DNA from: Pseudoxanthomonas mexicana | GTDB lineage: Bacteria > Pseudomonadota > Gammaproteobacteria > Xanthomonadales > Xanthomonadaceae | Direction of reading: 5' to 3' | Length of the DNA: 64,000 nucleotides | NCBI RefSeq assembly: GCF_001556105.1 | Contig: NZ_LSIF01000065.1 | Location: forward strand, 101,689-165,688 | Shown here: positions 1 through 9,941 of the stretch, one piece after another | How the letters are laid out: the number at the start of each line of letters is the position of its first letter | Numbering within the stretch: the stretch's first letter is position 1 | The notes under the pieces: model-generated | What the model was told of the DNA's origin: nothing | Seen by the model: only the letters and a program-made list of their open reading frames with translations | The model's database searches: none | Position numbers and translations under genes: made by a program

Positions 1-420
1 GCCTTCATGAGCGGGCCGGACAACGCCATCGACATGTTCCATGGCTATACCTACTCCGGCCATCCGCTGGCCTGTGCCGCTGCGCTGGCCACGCTGGATA
101 CCTACGAAGAGGAAAACCTGTTCGACAAGGCGCTGGAACTGGGCGATTACTGGCAGGAAGCGCTGCACTCGCTGAAAGGCCTGCCCAACGTCGTCGACAT
201 CCGCAACTTCGGCCTGGTCGGCGCCATCGAACTCGCTCCGCGCGCGGGTGCACCCGGCGCGCGCGCCTACGACGTGTTCAGCCGCGCGTTCCATGAGGGA
301 CACCTGCTGATCCGCGTGACCGGTGATGTCATCGCGCTGTCGCCGCCGTTGATCGTGGAGAAGTCTCACATCGACCGGATCGCAAACATTCTCGCGGACA
401 CCATACGGACGACCGCGTAA
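1..420 (+). CDS. Omega-amino acid:pyruvate aminotransferase, C-terminal part (cut by window edge)
   Basis: This is the last 140 codons of a class III PLP-dependent aminotransferase; the frame is open from base 1, so the start and the PLP lysine lie outside the window. The visible part closely resembles the C-terminus of Pseudomonas beta-alanine:pyruvate transaminase, including HGYTYSGHPLACAAALATLD and ALSPPLIV. Family members move an amino group from beta-alanine or another omega-amino acid to pyruvate, giving malonate semialdehyde and L-alanine. The next two genes, ald and mmsA, would use exactly these products. The exact substrate is inferred from similarity and neighbours. Confidence 0.88.
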   Translation, partial: AFMSGPDNAIDMFHGYTYSGHPLACAAALATLDTYEEENLFDKALELGDYWQEALHSLKGLPNVVDIRNFGLVGAIELAPRAGAPGARAYDVFSRAFHEGHLLIRVTGDVIALSPPLIVEKSHIDRIANILADTIRTTA

Positions 421-486
421 AATTACGGATCAACGGCCCCAGCGCTCCCCCTCGCGCGAAGCCCCTTCCCGCTACTGGAGAGCAAC

Positions 487-1602
487 ATGCTGATTGGCGT
501 TCCCAAGGAAATAAAGAACCACGAGTACCGCATCGGCCTTACGCCGTCGGGCGCACGCGAGCTGGTGTCGAATGGTCACCAGGTCCTCGTGCAGCGCGAC
601 GGCGGCAAGGCCATCGGGCTGACCGACGACCAGTACGTCAAGGCCGGCGCGCAGATCGTCGACACGGCGGCGGAGATCTTTGCCCGCGCCGACATGATCA
701 TCAAGGTCAAGGAGCCGCAGCCGAACGAGTGCGCGATGCTTCGCCCCGGCCAGGTGCTCTACACCTACCTGCACCTCGCGCCCGATCCCGAGCAGACCAA
801 GGCGCTGGTCGCCTCCGGCGCCACCTGCATCGCCTACGAAACCGTCACCGACCGCAAGGGCGGCCTGCCGCTGCTGGCGCCGATGTCGGAAGTGGCCGGC
901 CGCATGTCGATCCAGGCCGGCGCGCACGCGCTGGAGAAGGCGCAGGGCGGTTCCGGCGTGCTGCTGGGCGGCGTACCGGGCGTGAAGCCGGCGGAAGTAC
1001 TGGTGATCGGCGGCGGCGTGGTCGGCATCAATGCCGCGCGCATGGCGATGGGCATGAACGCGCACGTCACCATCCTCGACCGTTCGCTCGACCGCCTGAA
1101 GTACCTGGACGAGCTGTACGGCCACCAGTTGACCACGATCTACTCGACCCGCGACGCCATCGAAGAGCGCCTGCCCGACACCGACCTGGTGATCGGCGCG
1201 GTGCTGATCCCCGGTGCCGCCGCGCCGAAGCTGGTGTCGCGCGAGCAGTTGAAGCTGATGCGTCCCGGCTCGGTGCTGGTGGACGTGGCGATCGACCAGG
1301 GCGGCTGCTTCGAGACCTCGAAGGCCACCACCCACCAGAACCCGACCTACGAAGTGGACGGCATCATCCACTACTGCGTGGCGAACATGCCGGGCGGCGT
1401 CGCCCGCACGTCCACCTTCGCGCTGACCAACGCCACCCTGCCCTTCGCCGTGCAACTGGCGAACAAGGGCGCGAAGCAGGCGCTGCTGGACGACGAGCAC
1501 CTGCTCAACGGCCTGAACGTGCACGCCGGCAAGGTCACCTACAAGGCGGTCGCCGACGACCTCGGCTACGCCTACGTGCCCGCGCGCGAGGCGCTGGCCT
1601 GA
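487..1602 (+). CDS. ald: Alanine dehydrogenase
   Basis: This 371-residue protein has the usual length of NAD-dependent L-alanine dehydrogenase, which interconverts L-alanine and pyruvate plus ammonia in the cytoplasm. The N-terminal AlaDh/PNT domain carries the expected catalytic residues K75 (in VKEP) and H96 (in TYLHLA). A Rossmann NAD-binding segment follows ([17 protein letters not shown], about residues 173-190). The ATG has a good ribosome site (GGAGAG) 6 bases upstream. It follows an alanine-producing transaminase by 66 bases, so it may regenerate pyruvate for that enzyme. Confidence 0.96.
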   Translation: MLIGVPKEIKNHEYRIGLTPSGARELVSNGHQVLVQRDGGKAIGLTDDQYVKAGAQIVDTAAEIFARADMIIKVKEPQPNECAMLRPGQVLYTYLHLAPDPEQTKALVASGATCIAYETVTDRKGGLPLLAPMSEVAGRMSIQAGAHALEKAQGGSGVLLGGVPGVKPAEVLVIGGGVVGINAARMAMGMNAHVTILDRSLDRLKYLDELYGHQLTTIYSTRDAIEERLPDTDLVIGAVLIPGAAAPKLVSREQLKLMRPGSVLVDVAIDQGGCFETSKATTHQNPTYEVDGIIHYCVANMPGGVARTSTFALTNATLPFAVQLANKGAKQALLDDEHLLNGLNVHAGKVTYKAVADDLGYAYVPAREALA

Positions 1603-1610
1603 TCCTGCTG

Positions 1611-1803
1611 CTCCCTTCTCCCCGCCTGCGGGGAGAAGGTGCCGAAGGCGGATGAGGGGCACGCCGGCGCTCGTAGGCGCGACCTGCTCCCGACACGTCG
1701 AGCATCCGCACACTCGATACAACACATCGCTTCCATCCGTACCCGCTCCGTCGCCCCTCACCCGCCCTCCGGGCACCCTCTCCCCGCACGCGGGGCGAGG
1801 GAT
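1611..1803. repeat. Inverted pair of REP-like palindromes between ald and mmsA
   Basis: Two copies of a roughly 50-bp element lie in opposite orientation at 1611-1660 and 1751-1803. Each has a palindromic core (CTTCTCCCCGC-n-GCGGGGAGAAG type) followed by GTGCCGAAGGCGGATGAGGGG. The same family recurs as a pair at 45321-45476. Such paired intergenic palindromes resemble REP/BIME elements and may act as transcription barriers. No gene lies between them. Confidence 0.75.
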
Positions 1804-1821
1804 ACAGCAAGGTAGCCCGCC

Positions 1822-3312
1822 ATGACCGAAGCGTTGCATCACTTCTTCAACGGACAGCGGGTGGCAGGCGGCAGCCGCCGCTTCGGCGATGTGTTCGATC
1901 CGGCCACCGGCACCGTCACCGCGCGCGTGCCGCTGGCGTCGGCCGACGATGTGAAGCAGGCGGTGGACGCCGCGTCCGACGCCTTTCCGGGCTGGTCCGC
2001 GACCACCCCGCTGAACCGCGCGCGGGTGATGTTCCGCTTCAAGGACCTGCTGGAGAAACACGCTGGCGACCTGGCGAAGATCATCACGTCGGAACACGGC
2101 AAGGTGCTGTCCGATGCGCGCGGCGAAGTGACGCGCGGGCTGGAAGTCGTCGAGTTCGCCTGCGGCATCCCGCACCTGCTCAAGGGCGAGCATTCGATGA
2201 ACGTCGGCCGCGATGTCGATTCGTGGAGCGAATACGCGCCGCTCGGCGTGGTCGCCGGCATCACGCCATTCAACTTCCCGGCCATGGTGCCGCTGTGGAT
2301 GTTCCCGGTGGCCCTGGCCTGCGGCAACACCTTCGTGCTGAAGCCGTCCGAACGCGACCCGTCCGCCGCGTTGTTCATGGCCGACCTGCTGAAGCAGGCG
2401 GGCTTGCCGGACGGCGTGTTCAACGTCGTGCACGGCGACAAGGTCGCGGTGGACGCGCTGCTGGACGAACCGCGCGTGCAGGCGCTGAGTTTCGTCGGCT
2501 CCACGCCGATCGCCGAATATATCTACGCGCGCGGCTCCGCCAACGGCAAGCGCGTGCAGGCGCTGGGCGGTGCGAAGAATCACATGGTCGTGCTCCCTGA
2601 TGCGGACCTCGACGGCGCCGTGTCCGCGCTGCTCGGCGCAGGCTACGGCTCGGCCGGCGAACGCTGCATGGCGATCTCCGTGGCGGTCTGCGTGGGCGAT
2701 GCCACCGCGGATGCACTGGTGTCGACGCTGGCACCGAAAGTCACCGCACTGAAGATCGGTCCCGGCTGCCTCGATCCCGAGATGGGTCCGCTGGTCACCG
2801 GCGCGCACCGCGACAAGGTGCGCGGCTATGTCGACGCCGGCGTCGCGGAAGGCGCCGACCTCGTCGTCGACGGCCGCGGCCATGTGGTCGACGGCCACGC
2901 GGACGGCTTCTTCCTCGGCGGCTGCCTGTTCGACCGCGTCACGCCGGAGATGACGATCTACCGCGAGGAAATCTTCGGCCCGGTGCTGTGCGTGATGCGC
3001 GTGCCCGATCTCGATGCTGCGTTGAACCTCGTCAACGAACACGAGTACGGCAACGGCACCGCCGTGTTCACGCGCGACGGTGGCGCCGCGCGCGAGTTCG
3101 CGCACCGCGTGCAGGCCGGCATGGTCGGCATCAACGTGCCCATCCCGGTACCGATGGCGTTCCACAGCTTCGGCGGCTGGAAGCGCTCGATTTTCGGTCC
3201 GCTCCACGTACACGGGCCGGATGGCGTGCGCTTCTACACGCGACTGAAGACGATCACCGCCCGCTGGCCGGAGACCCACGTGGCCGAGTTCGTGATGCCG
3301 ACGATGAAGTAA
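1822..3312 (+). CDS. mmsA: Methylmalonate-semialdehyde dehydrogenase (CoA-acylating)
   Basis: This 496-residue aldehyde dehydrogenase has the length and signature of MmsA, which converts methylmalonate or malonate semialdehyde to propionyl-CoA or acetyl-CoA with NAD and CoA. The catalytic cysteine is C282 in [12 protein letters not shown]. Other family marks are [16 protein letters not shown] and the C-terminal [13 protein letters not shown]. It serves valine, inositol and beta-alanine breakdown. Next to an omega-amino-acid transaminase, malonate semialdehyde is a likely substrate, which is an inference. A REP-like pair separates it from ald, so it probably has its own promoter. Confidence 0.94.
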   Translation: MTEALHHFFNGQRVAGGSRRFGDVFDPATGTVTARVPLASADDVKQAVDAASDAFPGWSATTPLNRARVMFRFKDLLEKHAGDLAKIITSEHGKVLSDARGEVTRGLEVVEFACGIPHLLKGEHSMNVGRDVDSWSEYAPLGVVAGITPFNFPAMVPLWMFPVALACGNTFVLKPSERDPSAALFMADLLKQAGLPDGVFNVVHGDKVAVDALLDEPRVQALSFVGSTPIAEYIYARGSANGKRVQALGGAKNHMVVLPDADLDGAVSALLGAGYGSAGERCMAISVAVCVGDATADALVSTLAPKVTALKIGPGCLDPEMGPLVTGAHRDKVRGYVDAGVAEGADLVVDGRGHVVDGHADGFFLGGCLFDRVTPEMTIYREEIFGPVLCVMRVPDLDAALNLVNEHEYGNGTAVFTRDGGAAREFAHRVQAGMVGINVPIPVPMAFHSFGGWKRSIFGPLHVHGPDGVRFYTRLKTITARWPETHVAEFVMPTMK

Positions 3313-3344
3313 AGTCGGTGCCGGTTCCCGTGAGGTACTGGCGC

Positions 3345-4568
3345 ATGTCCTTCCGTCGTATCCGCATCCTGGCCCTGCTGCCCTGCCTCGCCGCCGTGGC
3401 GATCGCGTCGGCGGGCGAACCCGTCGCGCAGGTGCGCGTCGCCTTCGACCGCGATGGCATCACCAGCACGCGTGCGGAAGGCATGGCGGATCTCGCCACC
3501 GGCCGCAAGGCCACCGCCGACGATCCGGTGCGCGTCGCCTCCATTTCGAAGCTGGTGACCGCGATCGGCGTGATGCGATTGGTCGACGCCGGCACGCTCG
3601 ACCTGGATGCGGATGTCTCGCGCTATCTGGGCTGGTCGCTGCGCCACCCGCAGTTCCCCGACACACCGATCACCCTGCGCCTGCTGCTGTCGCACCGCTC
3701 CAGCCTGACCGACGCGGCCGGCTACTACGCCACGCCGCTGGGACAACCGCTGAAGGGCATCCTCGATGACCCGAAGGCCTGGGACGACGCGCACGCACCC
3801 GGCACGCGTTTCCGCTACACCAACCTCAACTTCCCGCTGGTGGCGATGGCGATGGAGAACGTCACCGGCGAGCGTTTCGACCGGCTGATGCGCCGCCTGG
3901 TGCTGGAACCGCTGCAGCTCGATGCCTGCTACAACTGGGAAAGCTGCGATGACGCCACCGCAACACGCGCGGTGGTGCTGTACCGCGACCGTCGACCGGT
4001 GCGTGACGAGAACCGCACAGGCAGGCCGCCGTGTTCGGTGGTCATCGCGGAAGGCGCGGACTGCGACCTTGCGCGCTGGAAGGCCGGTGAAAACGGCGCG
4101 CTGTTCTCGCCGCAGGGCGGCCTGCGCATCCCGGCGAACGGACTGGCGAAGATCGGCCGGCTGCTGCTCAACCATGGCGAGGTCGACGGCGTTCGCCTGC
4201 TGGCACCCGACACCGTGGCCGCGATGCTGACGCCGCAGTGGACCTTCGATGGCCGCAACGGCGTCACCCACGAGGAAGATACCGGCGACGGCCGGACCAG
4301 GGCCTTCTTCTGCCGTTACGGCCTGGCCGTGCAGACGCTGGCAACACCAGCGAAGGATTGCGGCGACGATCCGTTCGGCGACGGCATCGCGCGCGTCGGT
4401 CATGCCGGCGACGCCTACGGCCTGCTGTCGGGGCTGTGGGTGGACCTGAAGGCGGGCACCGGCGTGGCCTATTTCGCCACCGATGCGGGCGGATCCCCGG
4501 CCGGTGACCATTCCGCGTTCCGCCGCATCGAGGAAACCCTGGCCGCCGATGCGGCCGAACGTCGCTGA
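3345..4568 (+). CDS. Secreted serine hydrolase, beta-lactamase/DD-peptidase (class C) family
   Basis: The product has 407 residues. The ATG at 3345 is chosen because it gives a signal peptide ([18 protein letters not shown]); the longer frame runs back into mmsA. The beta-lactamase fold is shown by the active-site SISK motif (SxxK), the YTN motif (YxN) near residue 162, and [11 protein letters not shown]. Members hydrolyse beta-lactams, D-amino-acid peptides or esters, and the substrate cannot be told from sequence. It starts 32 bases after mmsA but has no evident functional link to it. Confidence 0.85.
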   Translation: MSFRRIRILALLPCLAAVAIASAGEPVAQVRVAFDRDGITSTRAEGMADLATGRKATADDPVRVASISKLVTAIGVMRLVDAGTLDLDADVSRYLGWSLRHPQFPDTPITLRLLLSHRSSLTDAAGYYATPLGQPLKGILDDPKAWDDAHAPGTRFRYTNLNFPLVAMAMENVTGERFDRLMRRLVLEPLQLDACYNWESCDDATATRAVVLYRDRRPVRDENRTGRPPCSVVIAEGADCDLARWKAGENGALFSPQGGLRIPANGLAKIGRLLLNHGEVDGVRLLAPDTVAAMLTPQWTFDGRNGVTHEEDTGDGRTRAFFCRYGLAVQTLATPAKDCGDDPFGDGIARVGHAGDAYGLLSGLWVDLKAGTGVAYFATDAGGSPAGDHSAFRRIEETLAADAAERR

Positions 4569-4586
4569 GGACCGGCCACGGCCCGC

Positions 4587-4613
4587 TCAAGATCGTGTCA
4601 CATTGGCCGATAG
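4587..4613 (+). promoter_or_regulatory. Sigma-28 (FliA)-type promoter before the CheY-like gene
   Basis: The sequence TCAAGATC, 11 bases, then GCCGATAG closely matches the flagellar sigma-28 consensus TAAAGTTT-N11-GCCGATAA: 7 of 8 bases in the -10 half, 5 of 8 in the -35 half, and exact spacing. It points toward the CheY-like gene, with a leader of roughly 60 bases and an AGGGGGA ribosome site at 4666-4672. This predicts co-expression with late flagellar and chemotaxis genes. Confidence 0.65.
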
Positions 4614-4681
4614 TGCCTACATGCCGCCCCGCGACGGCAACCGCCGCGCGGCCCACACGATCCACAGGGGGATCCATCACG

Positions 4682-5047
4682 ATGTCACGTCCAACCGTCC
4701 TGCTCTGCGACGATTCGCGCGCCTTGCGCATGCTCGCCGCGCGTCAATTGTCCGATTGCGGCTTCGACGTCGTCGGTGAAGCCGGCAACGGCAACGAGGC
4801 CTTCGACCAGTACCAGGCGCTGAAGCCCGACGTGGTGCTGCTGGACCTGGTGATGCCCGAATGCGACGGCAAGCAGGCGCTCGGGCGCATCCTGGCGCAG
4901 GATCCCGATGCCCGCGTGGTGATCCTGAGCTCGCTCGGTGCGCAGAGCGATATCGAGGACTGCCTGAAGCTGGGCGCCAAGTCGTACCTGCAGAAACCCA
5001 TCGATCCGGAAGTGATGGATCGCGTGCTGCACGAAGCGGTCGCCTGA
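4682..5047 (+). CDS. CheY-like single-domain response regulator
   Basis: This is a 121-residue stand-alone receiver domain. The acidic pair D10/D11 and the phosphoacceptor D55 (in LLDLVMPE) are present, as is the conserved lysine in SYLQKPID. No output domain is attached, so the protein probably acts by binding a partner, as CheY does at the flagellar switch. It sits behind a sigma-28-type promoter, and the next gene, 43 bases downstream, encodes a CheX-like phosphatase domain. The pair is a natural phospho-receiver/phosphatase couple. Confidence 0.9.
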   Translation: MSRPTVLLCDDSRALRMLAARQLSDCGFDVVGEAGNGNEAFDQYQALKPDVVLLDLVMPECDGKQALGRILAQDPDARVVILSSLGAQSDIEDCLKLGAKSYLQKPIDPEVMDRVLHEAVA

Positions 5048-5090
5048 CCGCCGCGCACGTTCTCCTTCCACTTCAGTACGAGACCACATC

Positions 5091-5936
5091 ATGGCAGCGA
5101 AATTCCTGGGCCAGTTCCTGCTGGAACGCGGCACCATCACCTCGGCGCAACTGCTGGCCGCGCTCGACGCGCAGCGTGCCTCCAATCCCCTGCTCGGCGA
5201 ACTCGCCGTGCACCACCAGATGCTGGATGCGACGCAAGCCCGCCGCATCAACGACCGCCAGCGCGCCGAGGACCGTCGATTCGGCGATATCGCGCTGGAA
5301 ATGGGCCTGCTGGATGCCGGTCAGCTCGACGTACTGCTGGCCGCGCAGAAGAAGGGCCGCAAGCTGTTCGGGCAGATCTTGGTCGATCAGGGCGCGCTGA
5401 CCACCGAGCAACTGGAGAGCGAACTGGTCGCGCACCGCCGCGACCTGGACGAGGCCAACCACGCGCTCGCACTGGGCATCGCCGGCCATGCGCTGGCCGA
5501 CGTGGCCACCAGCGCGATCCGTGTCAGCAACCGCCTGTTCCCGCGCCTGGTGGGAAGCCAGTGCCAAGCCTCGGGCATCGCCGACGCCGCCACGCTCGCG
5601 GCCTGCGAGGTCACCGCGCACGTGCGCATCGACGCCGGTACGGATTCGCTGCTGATCGGCATCGGCTGCGGCCGCGCCACCATGCAGGCGATCGCCTGCG
5701 CACTACTCTCGATCACGCCCGAGCAGTGCGACGACGAACTCGCGGTGGATGCGCTGGGCGAGCTGGTCAACGTGCTGATGGGCTATGTGGTGCGCGACAC
5801 GCTGGCCGATGACGCCAGCTACCGTGCGCAACCGCCGAGCACCGCGCTCTCCGCCGCCGACCTGGCGGCGCGCCACAGCACGCTCGCCCTGTCGATGGCC
5901 TCGCAGCATGGTGATTTCGTGCTGATCGTTGGCTGA
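5091..5936 (+). CDS. Four-repeat (MshEN/GspE-N-like) protein fused to a CheX-like phosphatase domain
   Basis: The 281-residue product has two parts. Residues 6-115 hold four helical repeats with an exact 29-residue period (starts at 6, 35, 64 and 93), each of the pattern xGxxLxxxGxLxxxQLxxxLxxQ. This resembles the N-terminal domain of GspE/MshE ATPases, which in MshE binds cyclic di-GMP. Residues about 125-281 look like CheX/CheC, with the phosphatase motif ExxN at E224-N227 (GELVN). It likely dephosphorylates the CheY-like protein encoded just upstream. The repeats may sense c-di-GMP or mediate binding; both roles are inferred. Confidence 0.72.
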   Translation: MAAKFLGQFLLERGTITSAQLLAALDAQRASNPLLGELAVHHQMLDATQARRINDRQRAEDRRFGDIALEMGLLDAGQLDVLLAAQKKGRKLFGQILVDQGALTTEQLESELVAHRRDLDEANHALALGIAGHALADVATSAIRVSNRLFPRLVGSQCQASGIADAATLAACEVTAHVRIDAGTDSLLIGIGCGRATMQAIACALLSITPEQCDDELAVDALGELVNVLMGYVVRDTLADDASYRAQPPSTALSAADLAARHSTLALSMASQHGDFVLIVG

Positions 5937-5942
5937 CGCGGC

Positions 5943-8078
5943 CTATGCCCGCGTCAGCCGCCACGCGCGGTGGATGCGGGCGTTGCGCTCGAAATCCGGC
6001 GGGATCGTGCCCGCACTGATCTCTTCGCAGCGCGCGAACTCGGCCACCGCGTTCTCGTCCAGCTTGAAGCGGCGGAAGTTGTTGCTGAAATACAGCACAC
6101 CATCAGGCGACAGCCGTGCGACCGCCGCGCGCAGCAGGCGCACCTGCTCCCTCTGAACGTCGAAATCGTCGGCGCGCGCGGAATTCGAGAACGTCGGCGG
6201 ATCGCAGAACACCAGGTCGTACTCGGCCTGCTCCGCTTCCAGCCAGCGCACCGCGTCGGCCTGCACCAGGCGATGCTTCGCGCCACCCAGTCCGTTCTCG
6301 GCCAGGTTGTCGGCGCACCACTGCAGGTAGGTCGCGGACAGGTCGACGCTGGTCGTGGTGGCCGCGCCGGCGACCGCCGCCTGCACGCTGGCCGCGCCGG
6401 TGTAGCAGAACAGGTTGAGGAAGCGCTTGCCGCGCGCTTCCTGCGCCATGCGCCGGCGCAGCGGACGGTGGTCGAGGAACAGCCCCGTGTCCAGGTAATC
6501 GAACAGGTTGACCCGCAGCAGCGCGCCCGATTCGCGCACGACGATGAACTCGTCGCGCTGCTGCATGCGGCCGTACTTGGAACCACCCTTGCCGCGTTCG
6601 CGCGACTTCACCGCGATCTGCTCCTGCGGCACACCGAACACCTCGCGCGTGGCCGCGAGCAACTCGCTGAAACGGCGGCGCACGTCATGCTCGGGAATGG
6701 TGGCCGGTGCAGCGTACTCCTGCACATGCAGGAACGTCCGTGCCTGGCCGCCCTCTTCCAGGTAGACGTCGATGGCGGCGGCGTACTCGGGCAGGTCGGC
6801 GTCGTAGGCGCGGTAGCAGGTCACCTGTTCCTGTTCGCGCCAGCGCTTGAACTTCTTCAGGTTCTTGCGCAACCGGTTGGCCACCATCTGCGCGCCATCC
6901 GACAGCGGCTTGGCTTCGCGCGGCTCGCGCGCCGGCGTGGCGACCGGATCGCAGACGATCAGCGCGCACTCGATCGCACCGTTGAACAGCTGGTACTTCT
7001 TGCCGGCACGCAGGCCGGTCGCATAGCCGAGGTCGGCATTGCCGCACAGCAGGCTGGCGCGCCACTGCGGCACGGCACGTTGCAAGGCATCGCCCAGCGC
7101 GCGGTAGAGCTCGGCATCGGCCGCCAGGCGTTCGTCGTACGGCGGATTGCAGACCACCAGGCCGCGCGGCGCCTCCTGCACCGGCAACTGCGCCACATCG
7201 CGCGCGTCGAACTGCAACTGCCCCGCCAAGCCGGCGAGCACGGCGTTGTCGCGGGCGGCGCGGATCGCGCCCAGGTCGATGTCGCTGCCGAAGAACGCCG
7301 GCCGCAGCGCCTTGCGTCCGTCCGCTTCGCGCTGCACCGCGTCGGCGAACAGCGTGCGCCACGCCTCCACGTCGAAGCCCAGCCAGCGCGACGGCAGCAC
7401 GTTGCCATGCCGTTGCAGCCCCGGCGCGACGTCGGCCGCCATCAGGGCACCTTCGATCAGCAGCGTGCCGCTGCCGCACATCGGGTCGAGCAGCGCGCCA
7501 CCTTCGTGGTACAGCGCCGGCCAGCCGCCGCGCATCAGCACCGCGGCCGCCAGGTTTTCCTTCAACGGCGCATCGTTCTGCGCCTGCCGCCAGCCACGGC
7601 GGTGCATCGGGCCGCCGCCCAGGTCGATCGATATCGTCGCGCGGTTCCTGCGCAACGACAGGTTGATACGCACGTCCGGCTGCTCCACGTCCACCGACGG
7701 CCGTTCCAGGCCCTGTTGGCGCAAGCGGTCCACCACCGCATCCTTGACGCGCTGCGCGGCGAAGCGCGCGTGCGTGATCGCTTCGCCCGAGACATGGGCG
7801 TCCACCGCCAGCGTCAGCTCCGGCCGCGTGTGCTGTTCCCACGCCATCGCCATCACGCCGTCGTACAGCGCCTGTTCGCTGAGGCATTCGAACTCGGCAA
7901 TGGGCCACAGCACGCGGCTCGCCAGGCGCGACCACAACACGGCGCGTTGCGCATCGACCGGCTCGCCTTCGGCATTGACGCCGGCGACGGTGGCCGTGGC
8001 CGTGGGCACGCCGAGCGCGACCAGCTCATCGGCAAGCAGGTATTCCAGGCCCTTGGCGCAGGAGACGAAGAATTTCAA
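5943..8078 (-). CDS. rlmL: Bifunctional 23S rRNA methyltransferase RlmL/RlmK
   Basis: The 711-residue enzyme modifies G2445 (RlmL half) and G2069 (RlmK half) of 23S rRNA in E. coli. A THUMP domain is followed by methyltransferase one ([23 protein letters not shown]) and methyltransferase two ([24 protein letters not shown]). A TTG start at 8078 is chosen: it gives [15 protein letters not shown], the family N-terminus, and has GAGG about 7 bases upstream. The upstream ATG at 8117 would add 13 residues. It converges with the CheX-like gene, with only 6 bases between stops. Confidence 0.95.
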   Translation of the reverse strand: MKFFVSCAKGLEYLLADELVALGVPTATATVAGVNAEGEPVDAQRAVLWSRLASRVLWPIAEFECLSEQALYDGVMAMAWEQHTRPELTLAVDAHVSGEAITHARFAAQRVKDAVVDRLRQQGLERPSVDVEQPDVRINLSLRRNRATISIDLGGGPMHRRGWRQAQNDAPLKENLAAAVLMRGGWPALYHEGGALLDPMCGSGTLLIEGALMAADVAPGLQRHGNVLPSRWLGFDVEAWRTLFADAVQREADGRKALRPAFFGSDIDLGAIRAARDNAVLAGLAGQLQFDARDVAQLPVQEAPRGLVVCNPPYDERLAADAELYRALGDALQRAVPQWRASLLCGNADLGYATGLRAGKKYQLFNGAIECALIVCDPVATPAREPREAKPLSDGAQMVANRLRKNLKKFKRWREQEQVTCYRAYDADLPEYAAAIDVYLEEGGQARTFLHVQEYAAPATIPEHDVRRRFSELLAATREVFGVPQEQIAVKSRERGKGGSKYGRMQQRDEFIVVRESGALLRVNLFDYLDTGLFLDHRPLRRRMAQEARGKRFLNLFCYTGAASVQAAVAGAATTTSVDLSATYLQWCADNLAENGLGGAKHRLVQADAVRWLEAEQAEYDLVFCDPPTFSNSARADDFDVQREQVRLLRAAVARLSPDGVLYFSNNFRRFKLDENAVAEFARCEEISAGTIPPDFERNARIHRAWRLTRA

Positions 8079-8139
8079 AGCGGAACCTCGAATGGATGGT
8101 GCGCGTCGTCCCTGCAACCGTGGGGACCGATGCGGCTTT

Positions 8140-8189
8140 CCCGGGCGACTGCCCGGGTGGCGGCAACGTGGACGCCGGCCATCGCCGGC
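8140..8189. repeat. Two GC-rich hairpins between rlmL and the hydrolase gene
   Basis: Perfect stems CCCGGGC-gact-GCCCGGG (8140-8157) and GCCGGC-catc-GCCGGC (8174-8189) lie in the 127-bp gap. Neither is followed by a T-run on either strand, so they are not classic terminators. They could slow polymerase between the hydrolase and rlmL or be repeat remnants. Confidence 0.5.
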
Positions 8190-8205
8190 ACGACGACAAT
8201 GAACG

Positions 8206-8730
8206 TCAGAGACCTGCCAGCAACTGCCCGAAGGCGTCTGCCGACGCGGCCACGTGATCGGAAAGACGGTGCGAATCGTTCACCAGCAGCAGCCGCGCGC
8301 GGCGCACGTGCGCCCAGTCGACGACGGCCTGCGCCGGGATCAGTTCATCGTCCCAGCCGTGGATGATCGACACCGGGATCGCGGCGGCGTCCAGGTCCGG
8401 CAGCGGCCCCATCGCGATCGGCGGCGCCATCAGGAACAGGCCGCGCACCGGCACCTCCAACGAGATGCGCCCGGCGATGTAAGCCCCCAGGCTGGAGCCG
8501 GCCAGCACCACCGGCCCACGTGCCGCCGCGGCCTGGGCCAGGCCACGCAGGCGATCCAGCCGCGCGACCACGTCGCCCAGCGAACTGACGTCGCGGCGTG
8601 CATCCAGGTCGGTGAAGTCCGGGCGCTCGTGCGTCCAGCCGAGTCGCTCGGCCACGTCGGCCAGCGCGGTGACCTTGGTCGCGTCCGGGCCGCTCTCGAA
8701 GCCATGCGCGAGGATGCAATGGCCACGCAT
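8206..8730 (-). CDS. Small alpha/beta hydrolase
   Basis: This 174-residue cytoplasmic hydrolase carries the opening [15 protein letters not shown], the nucleophile elbow GSSLGAY, the acid in HGWDDELIP and the terminal histidine in NDSHRL, so the catalytic triad is complete. The length suits the short YqiA/YcfP-like esterases. Its ATG overlaps the stop of the upstream MOSC gene by one base (TGATG), so translation is probably coupled. The substrate is unknown. Confidence 0.83.
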   Translation of the reverse strand: MRGHCILAHGFESGPDATKVTALADVAERLGWTHERPDFTDLDARRDVSSLGDVVARLDRLRGLAQAAAARGPVVLAGSSLGAYIAGRISLEVPVRGLFLMAPPIAMGPLPDLDAAAIPVSIIHGWDDELIPAQAVVDWAHVRRARLLLVNDSHRLSDHVAASADAFGQLLAGL

Positions 8731-9221
8731 CAGAGCGCTTCCACCGCGTCGCCGATACGGAACGTACCGCCTTCGACGATGCGCGCGCACAACCCGCCGT
8801 GGCCGCGCATGGCGTTGTAGCCGCCCGGCCCGAGCGCATCTTCCATGCGCGAGCATGGATCGCATTCTTCGGTGCCTTCGAACACGGCGTCGCCGATGCG
8901 GAAGCGGCGCTGCTTCAGTGCGATCAACGGAATACCGGACACCACCACGTTCCTGCGCAGCAGCGACGGCGCGAGATCCGGACGCTGCGCCAGCGCCGCG
9001 ATGACCGGCAGGTGTTCGGCCTGGATCAGGGTGATGCCGCGCTTGCCGCTGCCGCCGTTGTAACGGTCACCCACCAGGCCCGCGCCGGCCACGGCCTCGA
9101 CGGCCCCGGTGGCGACCATGAGTTCGTCGCGCGCCGGACGCAGGCCGATCCATTCCACCTTGCCGGCACGCGGCAGGGTGGCCATCAGCTTGGCCAACGG
9201 GGAATCGGGATTGAGCGGCAT
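8730..9221 (-). CDS. MOSC-domain protein
   Basis: The product has 163 residues and the MOSC fold of molybdenum-cofactor sulfurase C-terminal domains. Visible marks are GDRYNGGSGKRGITLIQAEH, LRRNVVVSG, FEGTEECDPCSRM with the conserved cysteines, and GHGGLCARIV. Stand-alone MOSC proteins such as YiiM act on N-hydroxylated substrates or handle sulfur and molybdenum cofactor. The frame stays open far upstream, but the start at 9221 fits the family; the extension is only antisense to the amidase and tesB. It is translationally coupled to the hydrolase gene. Confidence 0.85.
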   Translation of the reverse strand: MPLNPDSPLAKLMATLPRAGKVEWIGLRPARDELMVATGAVEAVAGAGLVGDRYNGGSGKRGITLIQAEHLPVIAALAQRPDLAPSLLRRNVVVSGIPLIALKQRRFRIGDAVFEGTEECDPCSRMEDALGPGGYNAMRGHGGLCARIVEGGTFRIGDAVEAL

Positions 9222-9299
9222 GGGAAACCCGCGCGTCGTGGAAGGCCGCCAGTTTACCGGACCGGGCTGCGGCCCGCCCCGCCCTGCTAGCATCGGCGC

Positions 9300-9872
9300 A
9301 TGGCCCCCGACCCCTCCGCACTGCAATCCGTCGTCGATCCGCTGCCCTATGAGGACCGGCTGGAGGCACGACCGCTGGACCAGATCGATCTGGTCGTCAT
9401 CCATTGCACCGAGCTGCCGGATCTCGCCACCGCGCGCGTTTACGGCGAACGCATCCTGCATGCCTCCGGTACCGGCAATTGCGGCCATTACTACGTCGAC
9501 CGCGACGGCAGCGTGCATGTCTACGTGCGGCCCGGGCGCGTCGCCCACCACGTGCGTGGCTACAACCCGCGTTCGGTCGGCATCGAACTGGTGAACAGCG
9601 GGCGCTATCCCGACTGGCTGGCCGCAGGCAGCCAGTCGATGGAGGAGCCTTATCCCGAGGTACAGATCGATGCGCTGGTCGCGCTTCTCGGAGAGCTTCG
9701 CGCGACGCTGCCCGCACTGCGCTTCATCGCCGGCCACGAAGACCTCGACACCGCGCACGAGCCGGCCAGCGACAATCCCGGGGTGCAGGTGCCGCGCAAG
9801 ATGGATCCGGGGCCGATGTTCCCGTGGGATGCGGTGCTCCGCGCAACGCCGCTGGAACGGCTCATTCCCTGA
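9300..9872 (+). CDS. N-acetylmuramoyl-L-alanine amidase (AmpD/PGRP-like, type 2)
   Basis: This 190-residue amidase-2 protein should cut the bond between N-acetylmuramic acid and L-alanine in wall peptides. Zinc-ligand positions are seen in VIHCTE, in AGHEDLD, and in the C-terminal DPGPMFPW aspartate region. The core motif GIELVNSG is present. No signal peptide is visible, which fits a cytoplasmic AmpD-like recycling role rather than an autolysin. It is divergent from the MOSC gene with a 78-bp gap. Confidence 0.87.
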   Translation: MAPDPSALQSVVDPLPYEDRLEARPLDQIDLVVIHCTELPDLATARVYGERILHASGTGNCGHYYVDRDGSVHVYVRPGRVAHHVRGYNPRSVGIELVNSGRYPDWLAAGSQSMEEPYPEVQIDALVALLGELRATLPALRFIAGHEDLDTAHEPASDNPGVQVPRKMDPGPMFPWDAVLRATPLERLIP

Positions 9873-9941
9873 TCTCCGCGGGGAGGGCGGCCACGCCCCC
9901 GCGGCTATAATCCCGGCTCGCCACGCATCCCAGGCCCTGCC

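Noticed and set aside
1611..1803. Repeats between ald and mmsA as a CRISPR remnant
   Set aside because: Only two copies, in inverted orientation, with internal palindromes and the same family elsewhere; this is a REP-type pair.
472..3279. 935-codon frame on the minus strand opposite ald and mmsA
   Set aside because: It is a by-product of high GC in the third codon position of the real + strand genes; its product is His/Arg/Ala-rich without motifs.
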